The notes: a model not told the origin generated them from the letters alone. A stretch of 64,000 bases of DNA from Zoroaster sp. YZ-2022 (GCA_029582265.1 CM055817.1:56493750-56557749); one strand, 5' to 3'. Positions 1 to 10,858 are shown, counted from the first letter of the stretch. Translations and numbers: made by a program.

Positions 1-889
1 AACTGTTTTACAGAATCGTTTCTTTAAATTATTTTTAGAGCAAATTAAAACTTGTATTCAAAAAGAGCACTCCTGAAAGAAAACGTAATATTATATTTTT
101 CAAAAAATGAATCGCCCTTTCATTACATAATTATTATTATTTTTTATTAATAAGGGCAATTACTGTAAACATGGCTTCATCAAGTATGGCTTTAAGCCGA
201 ATGCATCATCTGCAACAAACACATAGGGGATCTTTAAGTGTCCTCTTCAGATAGCTCCTTCAATAAATTAGAAAAACACACCTGATCTTTTCTTCTCATA
301 GCCAATTTCTAGACCACATTTTTTTCTTTCGCTGCTGGGTTTCATCTTCCAAAATCAAAACCAATGCCGCAGCAGCTTCTATTTTTCGTTTACTCAAGGA
401 CATTTCGGACGACATCCGTCAAAAATGGGACGAGGCAAGGCAGCCCAGAATAAGATACCGTACGACGGATATACGCAATATAATTGTAACCTGTACCATG
501 GTTTGATTAATACCAGAATATGTGCAATTGCATGCGCGTTGCGTTTAAATTGCCGCGTGCGACATGGAAATTGCATCAACAAAAGTTGCCCCGAAGTTGC
601 CCAGCGAAAATTGCTAGCAATTTAGTTGCCCGAAAATTGCCCCGCGTGACAAGGCCTTTAAACTAGGACACCGATTCCATGCCCTGTCGAATGTCTGCTT
701 TGATAGTGACGATACTGTCCCTTTAATAATTAATATTTAATATTTAATAATTCCAATAACTGTACTTTAACCATAACTGTAACTTTAGTAGCTGTATAGG
801 AGACCCATTTTCATATAGTTCCTTAGCAAATGTATCTGTTTGGCAAAATTTTGCAGAGAATCTACCAGAAGCAATACACTGTAACAATG
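1..889. other. Intergenic, no gene recognised
   Basis: AT-rich sequence with no convincing coding signal. Around 580-650 a short AGTTGCCC-like motif recurs several times. At about 652-716 lies one arm of the TTAA-type MITE family seen complete at 5396-5635 (CCATGCCCTGTCGAA followed by a tract ending CCCTTTAA). Confidence 0.6.
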
Positions 890-1134
890 GTGTTTAGAAA
901 AAACACATTTCTAAACACTTGGCTTGTACTCACTTTTTCCACATGTTTAGCCTAAAACATGTTTAGATTGTGTTTTTTCAGTAATGTGTGTTTGAATGCT
1001 AATTAAATACCATATGAACAGGTGTGCAAAAAGCTAAGCACGTTTAGCTTTGTGACACGTACATACAGAGGATGGCCGTTTAGCATTTAAACTCGTTCCT
1101 AAACGCGTTTATTTTGCGTGTGTATTCTAAACAC
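890..1134. mobile_element. Short TIR element with GTGTTTAGAA ends
   Basis: The segment begins GTGTTTAGAA and ends TTCTAAACAC, an inverted pair. The interior is full of GTTTAG/CTAAAC motifs in both orientations. No coding capacity. This fits a MITE-like non-autonomous DNA element; the superfamily is not identified. 1140-1240 carries a fragment of the GCTAAGCA hairpin repeat seen again at 17090, 5800 and 46330. Confidence 0.45.
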
Positions 1135-1929
1135 TATTTCTACAGGATGTACTTTATGAGACAAATTTTTGGCTGGTAAACCTTTTGTGTTAAGCGTAAA
1201 TTGTCTGTGCTCTACAAATTTGTGCGCTTAGCATCTCGACGAAATTTGCCCCTGGTCAAATTCCTAATTTCTGGGATACAAGTAATCGGCGATGAAAATG
1301 GTTTGAAAGCGCCCTCTTTGTACGGATATCTTCAAAAATGAAATCAAAACGGGCCGCTTGTTTTAAATATCGCCCTCATTTGACAAACGGTCTTGACTTT
1401 GTTTTCTTTTGGAAAATAGAGGAACGATAAGGAAACGTGTGGTTGGTGGTAATTTATTCTGAAACCGATTTTCAGGTTTTTGGAATGAATCTGAAATACT
1501 GAGTATCATAATATGACTCAAAACCGTCAACTGAAACAGCACAGAAGTATCTTGGATCATGAATTTAAAATGGTGCAAAGTAAAATATTATGAATTTGAA
1601 GTATACATGAAGTACACGTTAGATTTAGAGAAACTTGCAGTCCGTTGACGAGTCGAGTACACGGGTGGATTGCAACACATTCTGTGGGATTTACCGACCG
1701 TAGTCGTGGAGGAATTTCGTCTTTTTTTGTCATGCTTGTGCGGTAAAATGATTTGATTTACAAATGATTGGTAAGTATGTTTTGATATACTTAACAATTT
1801 ATTTCAAAGTTATTTTAATAGAATGTGTGTCAGTATTTCATCGGTGATGATTCTAAATTAAACTGATGGTTAGCCTACAAATTAAACAATACATGGAGTG
1901 ATGGACGGTCATGATGGTGTACAACGTTA
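1135..1929. other. Intergenic, no feature recognised
   Basis: Apart from the GCTAAGCA-type fragment near its start, I see no coding exon, RNA gene or ordered repeat in this stretch. Confidence 0.5.
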
Positions 1930-2019
1930 ATCCCAGACTGATTAACGTTAATTAACGTTTGATTAACGTACTTATAAGTACGTTACTCAAACGTTAATTA
2001 ACGTTAATCAGTCTGGGAT
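1930..2019. repeat. 90-bp near-perfect palindrome
   Basis: Two 45-base arms centred on TTATAA (between 1974 and 1975) are reverse complements with a single mismatched pair. The outer end reads ATCCCAGACTGATTAACG and the arms are built from repeated GTTAATTAACG. With no loop it would extrude as a cruciform or fold as one hairpin in RNA. Probably a fold-back or MITE-type element; no target duplication is obvious. Confidence 0.8.
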
Positions 2020-2171
2020 AAAAGTAATTTTTATAACAACATATTTTTTTAGAAATGGAATCTCTATAATACGTGTACCTTGCAATTTTTCTACAAAAAC
2101 ATTCGCCTTTTACAAATACTGAAATAGACTTCATTTATTATGGTAGAGGACCAAGGTGTTCTTCTACTTCT

Positions 2172-2446
2172 AGCCAGGATATTTTAGAAATATGGTGTCC
2201 AAATTTTCCGCAAATTCCAAAACAGGGTAACTTTGTTAGGGTGTCCAAATTGTTCACTTACAATACTTTTACATGTAAATGACAGATGAAACAGGGTGTC
2301 CAAATTGTTCACTTACAATACTTTAGTTTTACATGTAAATGACAGATGAAACAGGGTGTCCAAATTGTTCACTTACAATACTTTTACATGTAAATGACAG
2401 ATGAAATAGGATGTCCAAAAACACCCAGACACCCCTCTGGCTAGTA
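2172..2446. mobile_element. TTAGCCAG-end MITE with internal triplication
   Basis: Starts AGCCAGGATATTTTAGAAAT and ends with the inverted CACCCCTCTGGCTA. The same family recurs at 4795-5143 and, in the opposite orientation, at 19672-19817. Here a roughly 55-base internal unit (GGGTGTCCAAATTGTTCAC to ATGTAAATGACAGATG) is present three times in tandem (about 2241-2405); the other copies have it once. Non-coding. Confidence 0.7.
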
Positions 2447-2802
2447 GTAATAGTACTTTAGAGGACACATTTTAAATAAGGTATGTGACAAAAAAATTCA
2501 AAATCAACAGATTCCAATACAACTGGTGGTAATGGTATCATTGTCAAGGTCTTGAAAAGACGATTACAATGATATACATGTAAGGATCATCTTCCTGTGA
2601 CCAAAAATAAGGAAGTTATGACATGTTGAATCCGGCAATTTTAGGCCTGTTAACGTCAATTATTTTATAAAGAAAAACAAAAGAAATGTAAATTTTACTT
2701 GTGACCCATTTCCTAGATTTTCTCGGATTCCATATCATAACTTTCTTAATTCTTGTCCGATTTTCAAAAGGTTGGTATCACTGGAATGCTTGGGAAAAGA
2801 GG
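2447..2802. other. Intergenic, no feature recognised
   Basis: AT-rich, no open frame of note, no repeat relationship I can see inside this window. Confidence 0.5.
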
Positions 2803-2876
2803 TAGCTAGGATGATCCTATCGTTATGTTTTCACATAAGCTTATGTGAAAACATAACGATAGGATCATCCTAGCTA
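2803..2876. repeat. Perfect 74-bp palindrome
   Basis: The arms 2803-2839 and 2840-2876 are exact reverse complements (37 of 37), with the centre in AAGCTT and no loop. The outer ends read TAGCTAGG and CCTAGCTA. Perfect inverted repeats of this length without a spacer are unstable in replication, so this is either very recent or a sequencing/assembly fold-back. Confidence 0.9.
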
Positions 2877-2999
2877 GAAAAGAGGAAGAATAATTTAACC
2901 TATTTCCAGGCTAATTCAATGATTAGTTTGTTTTGTAGTGCTGATTTACAAATAAATACAAAAAAATGTGTTAAAAAAAAATTTTTTAAATAAAAAATG

Positions 3000-3310
3000 A
3001 AGAAAAAAAACAATTACATGTACTCAAATCTGAGGATTGTTTTCATATTTTTACACTGAAATCCTCGAAAGATTCTCATCCCTGATTTAATTAAACATTA
3101 GAACAATTGATAAATTATATTGGACTGGAAATATGAAACAAAATAATGAAAATAATTTTTTTTTAAACAGGAAAAAAAATTACTCAAAATCTGAGGATTT
3201 TTTTATATTTATACTGAAATTCTTATCCCTGATTTAATTAAACATTAGAAAAAATAATAAATGATATTGGGCTGAAAAGATGAAAAAAAAATGAAATAAG
3301 TTCATGAGAA
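3000..3310 (+). repeat. Two-copy direct repeat, about 160 bp
   Basis: The block beginning near ACTCAAATCTGAGGATT (about 3021) and running through TCCCTGATTTAATTAAACA is repeated with small deletions from about 3180. Very AT-rich and non-coding. Confidence 0.6.
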
Positions 3311-3935
3311 CTAATATTGTGTTACGCTGATGTATATTAGGTTTAAACGGACGATTTATCGGACTGAAAATTCTGCCGATTGAACGTTCGTTTTGTTGAC
3401 ATCAAAGATGGTATACAATGTAGCGCGCTGAACGCGGCGCAATACAATCTTTGGTTGACATCAATTTCTGTGAATCCAAAAAACGTAACTGCGAATCGTC
3501 CAATCGCCGTCAAAATTGGCCAAGAGGTAGAAAACAAGTACAGAAAAATTATTATTGTGGTTCGATAAGGTATTTACTCACCTTTTGGTAAATCGTCGAT
3601 GGTTTTGATGAGCAAGAACAAACCCAAATTTTGAGAATTTTTTGGGGAAACTTCTAGATGCCGCATTCAGAAAATACGAGAACGAGGTTGAAGTAGAATA
3701 TGTGATCTAGTGTACGTCTTCGAAAAAAAAGCTACTGGGTACGTCAAAAAGAACGCCTCAGCGAAACGTAACAAAGCACTAGCTCCACGGTGTCTTCGCC
3801 ACGGCGATTGAACCTGAGATTGAGGCCGCGGCCGAAAGATTAGCGGCAATGCATGGGATACGCACATACCTAAATAAGGTGCCAGCCTAGCTCATGTGGT
3901 TAAGCCCCACTGTTATGACCTGTCCCTGGATCCTT
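3311..3935. other. Intergenic, higher-GC stretch without recognised gene
   Basis: 3330-3880 is richer in GC than its surroundings, with short open frames on both strands that resemble nothing I know. Around 3790-3860 a frame rich in Glu and Ala codons exists, but it lacks clear splice sites or a family match. Confidence 0.35.
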
Positions 3936-4135
3936 ACTGGGGTTAAGACATCTCGACCCTTATGACAATTCGACACAGACAACTCGACCCACGAGACAAC
4001 TCAACCTTGTGACGACTCGACCCCCAAGACAACTCGACCTACAAAAAACTTGACCCACGAGACAACTCGACCCATGAGACAACTCAACCCTTGTGACAAC
4101 TCGACCCATGAGACAACTTGACACGGACAACAACA
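3936..4135 (+). repeat. GACAACTCGACCC minisatellite
   Basis: About ten degenerate units of 17-20 bases built on GACAACTCGACCCACGA. The copies vary by substitution, not by large indels. No coding role seen. Confidence 0.8.
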
Positions 4136-4794
4136 ACCCAATTTATCGTTACTTAGAAGTGGATCATCGTTTTCCCTCGAAAAAAAGATTGATCACTACT
4201 AGGCTTATTCTAGCACCCAGTATGGCTCAAATTCTAGCACAAATTTAACTCTTGGAAAATCCTTTTAAGAATGTAGTAAATACTAGTTACAGTAAATATA
4301 CATGTACCTATCTCCGGGGAAAAAATAATGTTAAATAAAAAAGTCCAATTGCATAAAAATGTAAAATATTATATTTCATTGAATGCCATTCAAATAATAA
4401 ACCACAAAAAGGCCTATAAAATCAACGACAATAGGCATATAATTAGGCCCTACACATTTTTAAAACGTGTTGCCCATTGCCGGTGCCGGTTTTTCATAAA
4501 CATTATGCAAATGAATTTGCGATTTATTGTGACGCTTGTAGAAGGGTACACCTACATGTACATGTAGTGGTTATCAGCTGTAAAGCAGTCATGCGTGAAT
4601 GAAAATAAATAATTGTGATACTGTCAAAAATCGCAATATATGTTTGGCGATATATCGTGGATGAAAAAAATCGATATCACGCAAGCTTACACGCGTGTAC
4701 AGCAAATCATAGCTGGTACAGGCGTAACCTTGATTAAAACTGGAACATTTTATGTTGAGACACCACTCACCCATACCGTATACATTCAAGGTAT
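4136..4794. other. Intergenic, no feature recognised
   Basis: AT-rich with short unsupported open frames. No repeat or gene recognised other than a small TACATG run near 4555. Confidence 0.45.
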
Positions 4795-5143
4795 TAGCCA
4801 GGATTTAGAAATAGGGTGTCCATATTTGCTGGTAATTTCAAAACAGGGTGTCTAAATTGTTCACTTACAATACGTTTACATTTCATTTTCATTTCATTTA
4901 TTGATTTCACAGGTAGAAAAAACAAATAAACACAAATTTACATTAAATTAACAGAAACAGAAACAAAGGTAGCACCCCTGTAGGATTACAACAAAATTAA
5001 ACTAAATTACTGTCGAGTTGATCTCCTGATGCTACCACTTAGGAAGTAAACATTGAATTACATGTATGACAGATGAAATACATGTACATAGGGTGTCTAA
5101 AATTGAAACAGGGTGTCCAAAAGACACCCAGACAACCCTCTGG
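4795..5143. mobile_element. TTAGCCAG-end MITE interrupted by a LINE/SINE-like tail
   Basis: Ends match the element at 2172-2446 (TTAGCCAGGATTTAGAAA at the left, CCCTCTGGCTAA at the right). The interior is split at about 4880-5055 by a segment reading, on the minus strand, like a retroposon 3' end (GAAATCAATAAATGAAATG), consistent with a later insertion. Confidence 0.6.
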
Positions 5144-5395
5144 CTAACACAGATGCATGTATTTCTGTCAACAATGTCAAGTTTAGGGCACACTCTATCA
5201 AGTTCCTGCAAGTTTGTACACTATACAGTACATACACATACAGTAGGGCCTACATGTACATGTACGAGTTCTCTCTGGCCTCTGGGTATGAATGAGAGTA
5301 TTTACTTTGTCTATTTATTTACTTTTTCTATCTCTACATACTTATTTATTTCAGTTCACGAATGTATGGAATTTGTTATTTCAGCAAAAAGTTAA

Positions 5396-5635
5396 AGGGG
5401 CAGTATCGTCACGATTAGAGCAGACTTTCGACAGGGCATGGAATCTATGTCTTTATATGTACACAAGTTTAAGATTAACACAGTCAGTGACTGGAAATTA
5501 CTGGCTCATTTAATGCAACAGCAACGGTAATATGACCTTACAATGTACATGTACAGGGAATTATTGCAGTCACTGAGTTAATCTAAAACTAGCATTCCGA
5601 TTCCATGCCCTGTTGATCGTGATGATACTGCCCCT
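5396..5635. mobile_element. TTAA-flanked MITE, AGGGGCAGTATCGTC family
   Basis: Flanked by TTAA at 5392-5395 and 5636-5639. The termini read AGGGGCAGTATCGTCACGAT and the inverse, and CAGGGCATGGAAT/ATTCCATGCCCTG lie just inside. Relatives occur at 652-716, 22988-23052, 23613-23845 and 44338-44427. TTAA duplication is characteristic of piggyBac-type transposition; no transposase is encoded. Confidence 0.75.
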
Positions 5636-5639
5636 TTAA

Positions 5640-5792
5640 CCCTAACCCCCCCCCCCCCCTAATGGTTTTTGGCTAGGAACCATCCTGAATCCACCAAAAT
5701 CCAACACCATGCATGGGCTATACATGTACTGAGTCCATCAAAATACAACACAACCAGCTGATTGGAGTTTGATGGGTTTGGGGTGGATAGGG
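5640..5792. mobile_element. TTAA-flanked MITE, CCCTAACCCC family
   Basis: Flanked by TTAA at 5636-5639 and 5793-5796. Left end CCCTAACCCC, right end GGGGTGGATAGGG. The inside has short inverted ATCC(A)CCAAAATCC-type tracts. It abuts the previous MITE and uses the same TTAA on its left. piggyBac-like by target site; non-coding. Confidence 0.75.
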
Positions 5793-5799
5793 TTAAGTC

Positions 5800-5945
5800 C
5801 AGTGGTTTTGCTAAGCACACCAATTTGCCGGGCACAGAATAATTTGTGTTTAGCAAAAATAAATTACCGGCCAAATTGTCTAGTATATTTTGCTTTCTAC
5901 GAGTACATCGTACTCAGCCCAATTTTGCTTAGCAGATAAATTTGC
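5800..5945. repeat. GCTAAGCA hairpin repeat
   Basis: Short inverted motifs TTTGCTAAGCA and TGCTTAGCA flank an imperfect hairpin. Related copies are at 17090-17290 and 46330-46505 and a fragment at 1150-1235. Likely a MITE-like family; ends not defined. Confidence 0.5.
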
Positions 5946-5948
5946 TAA

Positions 5949-6206
5949 ACCCTAACCCCGCCAGGTATTCTGGCTTGGAACCTTCCTGAATCCTCCCAAA
6001 TCCTCCAGTGCACTTAAATTGGAAACATGCCCTTATCTTCAAAATGCACATTTTCGTTGATCTTTCATATTAAGCACTTCCTGTTTGCCAGGTAGTAATT
6101 TTGCCCCATTTGAAGAGGTGAAAGTGCCAGCTTCCAACAGTACTGAATTTTTCCCCAAAAAAGTGCCCCTTGGAGGATTTTGGAGGATATGGGGTGGTTA
6201 GGGTTA
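5949..6206. mobile_element. CCCTAACCCC-family MITE
   Basis: Starts CCCTAACCCCGCCAGG and ends GGGGTGGTTAGGG, with AATCCTCCAGTGCACTT and its inverse inside. Same family and internal sequence as the element at 11043-11311. The flanking TTAA is degraded here. Confidence 0.65.
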
Positions 6207-7133
6207 CAAAAAGACACATTGAGTTAGTCGGAGATAGTCATGTGGTATTGTACAGTATTTTATGCACAGCACACACACTGCTACTCCACAAACCTGATGC
6301 ACCAAACATATGGTCTGGATCCACTTGCGCTTTCAGTTTTATTAAATGCCATAAAGGTTGTCTTGACAGGGCACCAGTCTGGCAAAACTGCTAAGGGTCC
6401 AGCGTACGGTACACGTACACGTACCTTGGTCCATGTTTAGTGTCGTAAGGCCCAACACAAGATTCTGGTTTCTGGTTATATAGGTCGGCTTCAATAGCCT
6501 ATTTAAAAAAAAATAAAAATTGCTATGAAATGACGTCCAATTTCAGCCGACAACTTCACAGCAGTCCGGTATTGTATGCGCGTGCGCACACAAAAATGTG
6601 GGCCGTGCTAGCATTTCAAATTGACGCATGCATAGTGTTTGACTTTTAAGTGCTCTACATGTAACTCCGTGTATACCTTGGCAAGTACAATGTACATCAA
6701 CATTTTGACTAATTGCAGTTTTAGATGGGTTATTTTGTTGACACATTATTCAGTTCTTCGAACTACATGTACGTACATGTACATGTTACATGTACATGTA
6801 CATGTACGTATGTATATCTATAGGGCAGGTGAAACAGTATAAAAGTACATGTAATAGGGCAGGTGAAACAATTAGTATAAAAGTGTGTATGTGGCTCACA
6901 GATGTTTTGAATTCTACATCATTTGCAAATGCTTTTTCCAGACAATATTCCCAGAACATTTGTTGGACATTATTATGTGACATTGAACTTTAATTAATGA
7001 CAATTTGTTGACACATTATTCAGTTCTAGGGGCAGGTACGGCAACAGTTAGTATAAAGTGGACATGTACAGCACCAGCTCACACAGGCAGATGTAATGTA
7101 TAGAATCCTAAAATTATGTGACATTGAACATTA
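6207..7133. other. Intergenic with TACATG microsatellite and short direct repeats
   Basis: 6770-6812 is a (TACATG)n run. From 6822 the motif AGGGCAGGTGAAACA with a trailing AGTATAAAAGT is repeated at 6855 and, diverged, near 7029. The rest shows no coding exon. Confidence 0.5.
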
Positions 7134-7425
7134 ACCCTCCTACTACTACAAGGGTCAAAATCAGTCAAAATATATTTATATGTACTTGCCAAGGTATCTA
7201 GTGCACTTAAAAAGTCAAACACTCCCAAACCTTACGTGTAGTAAGTACATTTACAGGTCAAAATGAGTCGACTGTTTTTGACCGTTAAAAGCATTGTCTG
7301 GTATTGTTGAGGGTGGTTCAAATGACAGTTAAAAACCAGTCAAAAATACCCCTGTGTGTGCACATTTGGGTCAACAGTCAAAAACAGGCAGTTGACTGGT
7401 TTTGATCAGAGTGGAATCATTACGA
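7134..7425 (+). mobile_element. TTAACCCTCCTACTA MITE, left part
   Basis: Begins TTAACCCTCCTACTACTAC and runs through repeated GTCAAAATNAGTCAAAA units. A complete copy is at 20724-21032, where the right end reads TAATAGGAGGGTTAA; another copy lies at about 17735-18070. The right terminus is missing here. Confidence 0.55.
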
Positions 7426-7639
7426 AAATACGAGCCACATTCCAAGTTACGATTTTTACTTGGCTTCGCGCTTCGCACTCACAATGTGAGTTTGAACATT
7501 TTCCTTTTTTTTGTGATTGATCAGTTGCATACCTGTGAAAACTGCTTGTCCTTACTGACGTAATTCCGTTACCAATATATTGACCTCCCTAAAGTGACCC
7601 AGCAGGTGATTTTTTTAAATATTTTTATTCAATAATCCC

Positions 7640-8400
7640 TACTAGACATGGAGGCCACTCTGATCCACTAAATTTTCAATATGTTCTTCACCAACCTTTA
7701 ATTAGTATGCAAATATAACATGGTTTGAGGGTGGACAGTCGATATTAGCTCCCCGAGGTATTGGAAGTTGACAAACTAGTTCCAGAGGGGAAATAAACCA
7801 TGTTATATTTGTTTTACTATACCTCATACACATATTCAGTTGCCATTACAATAATAAGGAGCATCATTGAGCTCGGAAAAACGCGAATTGACATTTACGT
7901 GTGCCGCCATCTTTTCATGTGTATGTAGCTAGGGCGATGTTTGCGGCGTCGTACTACACCCGTGTGAATGTTCCCCAATTGCTTCGTAAAACGCATGCGT
8001 GCCGCATACTACGCATGCGTATTTACCCTGTGCGTGAATACTCGCGGGCGCTTGGTAAACAGCCAAAATAGCATCTGGCACGTGATGGTGAATGGACCAG
8101 TGAGAATTCGGCTCTCAATCATGAATACATGCATGTATGAGGTACATGTATAGTAATACAGTATTACTGCTGTCCTTTCCAAGTATTCTTACAAAATCAA
8201 CAGTGTGTCACCCAAGGCCACTGTAAAATGTTTGAACATATTAGTATGGCCTGCAATGTATCAATGGGAGACCACTTTATCCTGCAATCTCAGTGGTGTG
8301 ACAGTGCACAGAAGGGTAACCATAGGAGGCCACTGGCAACAGCTAATGGCTTGGAGTGGCCTGAATGGGTTGTTTCAAAAATTGCACTGATTGTAGGAGG
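7640..8400 (+). repeat. Dispersed repeat (GGAGGCCACTC family), split by an insertion
   Basis: 7647-7705 and 8180-8400 together match the uninterrupted copy at 28093-28394 (CATGGAGGCCACTC at the start, ATTGCACTGATTGTAGG at the end). The intervening 7706-8180 is extra sequence. It includes a small inverted pair, ATATAACATGGTTT and AAACCATGTTATAT (about 7715-7812). Non-coding. Confidence 0.6.
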
Positions 8401-8716
8401 ATTAATTTGTATTCAATGAATCTGTTGGATCTTGGCTCCCATTTCATACACAGATTAGTTGTCTAGCATAAAACATATTTTCTAGGTGATGGGCAAATGT
8501 TGGCTGGGTCATAAATGGACGTGATTCCATGACTGGAAACTTGCCCATGTGTCATTTGCAAATAATGCTTTTTCCAGACAGTATTCCCAAACACCTGTGC
8601 AAGGATATTGGAAGGTACAGACTGCCCACCTCCCATCATTAGATTTTGTCAGTGAAGGTGAAACCTACAGATTTTGCAAACCGCAGTTTACCCCACAGTG
8701 ACTAAGTGTATGTGAC

Positions 8717-9735
8717 TACCGTAATTTCCGGAATATAAGCCGCGCGGTGTATATAAGCCGCACTACCCCAAAATCACCAAAACAAGATTCATGCGTCAAC
8801 ATATAAGCCGCACCGCGTATAAGCCGCACACACAGAGGCCCGCCGGACGCCACTCACTGTCGGTACATCGCCACAAAGGGGGTCATTGTGTTGCGTTCGA
8901 GTCAAAATGTATTGAAAGAGACACAATAGCATACCTGCCAACCTTGACAAGTGAAAATTCGTAATACTAATAGTAAAGTTTGGCACATTTTACGCATGTC
9001 TGATATACATGTGCATGTACAGGAATCAACGGCACTGCTTGTGGGATCGATGTTTCTTCGACTCCACGTGTTCTTTTTCTTGACATCGTTAAGGCATTTT
9101 TACCTCCATGGTTAAGGCCACCATGGCTAATGCAGAAATCCGTGCTGCATATTTTACAAAATGCGTGAAGTTCCCCAAGTTTGGAGGCAGCAATAACTGG
9201 GTAGCTTTCTGAGTATTTATCTCGAAATTTCTGCACCGCAGTTTTCTTGCGACATTTTTATTTTGCTGTTCCGTTCGTATCACTATTCTACGGCATTCGG
9301 GAATGTCGAGCGTAGTCCGCTGGTTGCCTGCTTTCTGCACAACGTACATGTAATCACTACAACGGCAACCAATGAAACGATGACTCTCGCCTGCCACGCG
9401 TAATGAATTTTCCTATTGGCTCCTTCCATAGACTACGATATAACGAATTTTCCCATTCGCTCTCTTGTACACGCGTGGCATAGACTATGATCTACGTCGT
9501 GGATTCTGATGTCGCTGGCGCTAAACGTTGCAACGGTTTTTTCAGAAGTTTTGAATAAATCCGTGTGTATCGAGGTCCGCTCACTAAAACTGACAATGAC
9601 CAGACCATTTTCGCTACGAACAATAAAGATTTTTAGGTTTCTGTTTCTGTCTGTTTACCAACGATTTTTGCTTAATTGTGCATTGTGTTTTGTTCTTCAA
9701 GATTTATACCTCAGCGTATTCCGGAAATTACGGTA
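8717..9735 (-). mobile_element. TIR DNA transposon remnant with BED-like zinc-finger N terminus
   Basis: Perfect 19-base terminal inverted repeats, TACCGTAATTTCCGGAATA at 8717-8735 and its complement at 9717-9735. The sequence just inside the left end repeats ATAAGCCGC. On the minus strand (about 9236-9040) a frame reads KFRDKYSESYPVIAASKLG, then HAFCKICSTDFCISHGG. The F-C-x2-C-x3-F-x3-H-G-G pattern resembles the BED/TTF-type finger at the N terminus of hAT-like transposases. The frame then degenerates and no catalytic region follows, so this is an internally deleted, non-autonomous remnant. The superfamily is inferred from the finger only. TA at the outer ends could alternatively be the target duplication. 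Confidence 0.7.
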
Positions 9736-9768
9736 AGTGTACATGTATACATGTGTGAATTGGTGTTA

Positions 9769-10048
9769 CATGTCACTACAGCACAGAGAAATCCTCTGAA
9801 AAATGTGTTCAAGTCTGTTATTTAATATTAATAATTGAATTTCTCTACCACATTTTCCACAGAAGTTAGTTACGTACATGTACATACATATAGTACATGT
9901 GTACACTTCAGGTATGGAACTGTGCATGTACAATGTACCAACCTTGGTAAACAGAGAAAATCTGATATCCGGGAAGGACTAAAAGTAACGAGCACACATT
10001 CACTACAGCGTTGCAGAAATCCTAGAGCTGCAAAAAGCCTGTTTGTTC
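9769..10048 (+). pseudogene. Degenerate duplicates of LNX-like first coding exon, copies 0 and 1
   Basis: 9769-9820 matches only the tail of the repeated unit (GAAATCCTCTGAAAAATGTG then TTCAAGTCTGTTA). From 9822 a second unit starts with an intron-end-like tract (CTACCACATTTTCCACAG), then TATGGAACTGTG, GGTAAACAGAGAAAA, ACGAGCAC and GCAGAAATCCTAGAGCTG. These align in order with 11311-11496 of the intact exon. The ATG is absent and stops occur, so this is a broken copy. Confidence 0.6.
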
Positions 10049-10261
10049 GGCCTCTTTCTACAGATTAGTATTCATAACACTTTGGGTACGGAACCATAAA
10101 TATATACACGTAGCTGTACCAACCTTTTTCCCACTGGTAAACAGAGAAAAACTTGTGATCCAGCACGACTCAAACGAAACGAGCAACCCTTCATCACGAC
10201 AGCACGCGGAAATCCTTTGCAAAAAGTGTTCAAGTCTGTTATTAATAATTGACTTGCTCTA
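10049..10261 (+). pseudogene. Degenerate duplicate of LNX-like exon, copy 2
   Basis: Begins with an acceptor-like CCTCTTTCTACAG, then TTTGGGTACGGAACCAT, CACTGGTAAACAGAGAAAAA, a CATCACGACAGCACGCG tract and GAAATCCTTTGCAAAA. It aligns with the intact exon from its acceptor to the EILCK codons. The start codon position reads ACG instead of ATG. It is cut by the Tc1/mariner-type MITE that follows. Confidence 0.65.
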
Positions 10262-10858
10262 CAGGGTGTCCCCATAAAAAGTATACCGAGATAAAAATTA
10301 CTGTAATGGCAAAACTACTTTATATATGGCAAAGACAAATATATCTCTAGAAAGGGCAGAATGTCCTCTTTGCAATGGTATACAGCTTGTGATGTTATTG
10401 ACACAGATGAGTGGACAAACTAGACAGATGTTAAGGGTACTGAAAGCAGGACTGTGACAAGTTTGCATATTTGAATAACAAATCTCAACCATGCAAGTGT
10501 GCAGAATACCAAATGCCTTTGTTTTTTCAACACATTCTTGAAAACAAGGAATGTACCTAAAACAATGTAATCTGCTTTGTTTTCGCTACTTACCTCAAAA
10601 GTTTAATGTGCAGGTTTTTTAAAATGCTTTTTGGACCTTTGTTATTCAAATATGCAAACTTGTCACAGTCCTGCTTTCAGTACCCTTAACATCTGTCTAA
10701 TTTGTTCACTCATCTGTGTCAATAACATCACAAGCTGTATAGCATTGCAAAGAGGACATTCTGCCCTTTCTAGAGATATATTTGTCTTTCCCATATATAA
10801 AGTAGTTTTGCCATTACAGTAATTTTTATCTCGGTATACTTTTTATGGGGACACCCTG
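10262..10858. mobile_element. Tc1/mariner-type MITE with ~225-bp inverted arms
   Basis: Terminal inverted repeats start CAGGGTGTCCCCATAAAAAG and extend about 225 bases into a large hairpin with a central loop near 10500-10630. Flanked by TA on both sides (10260-10261 and 10859-10860). The TA duplication and CAGGGTGTCC end are typical of mariner-like elements. No transposase frame. Confidence 0.85.

Noticed and set aside
3380..3568. 62-codon frame MNVRFVDIKDGI
   Set aside because: No splice signals, no family resemblance, overlapping equal-length antisense frame.
6770..6812. Regulatory array of TACATG
   Set aside because: TACATG runs occur throughout the window as a simple repeat; no positional link to a gene.
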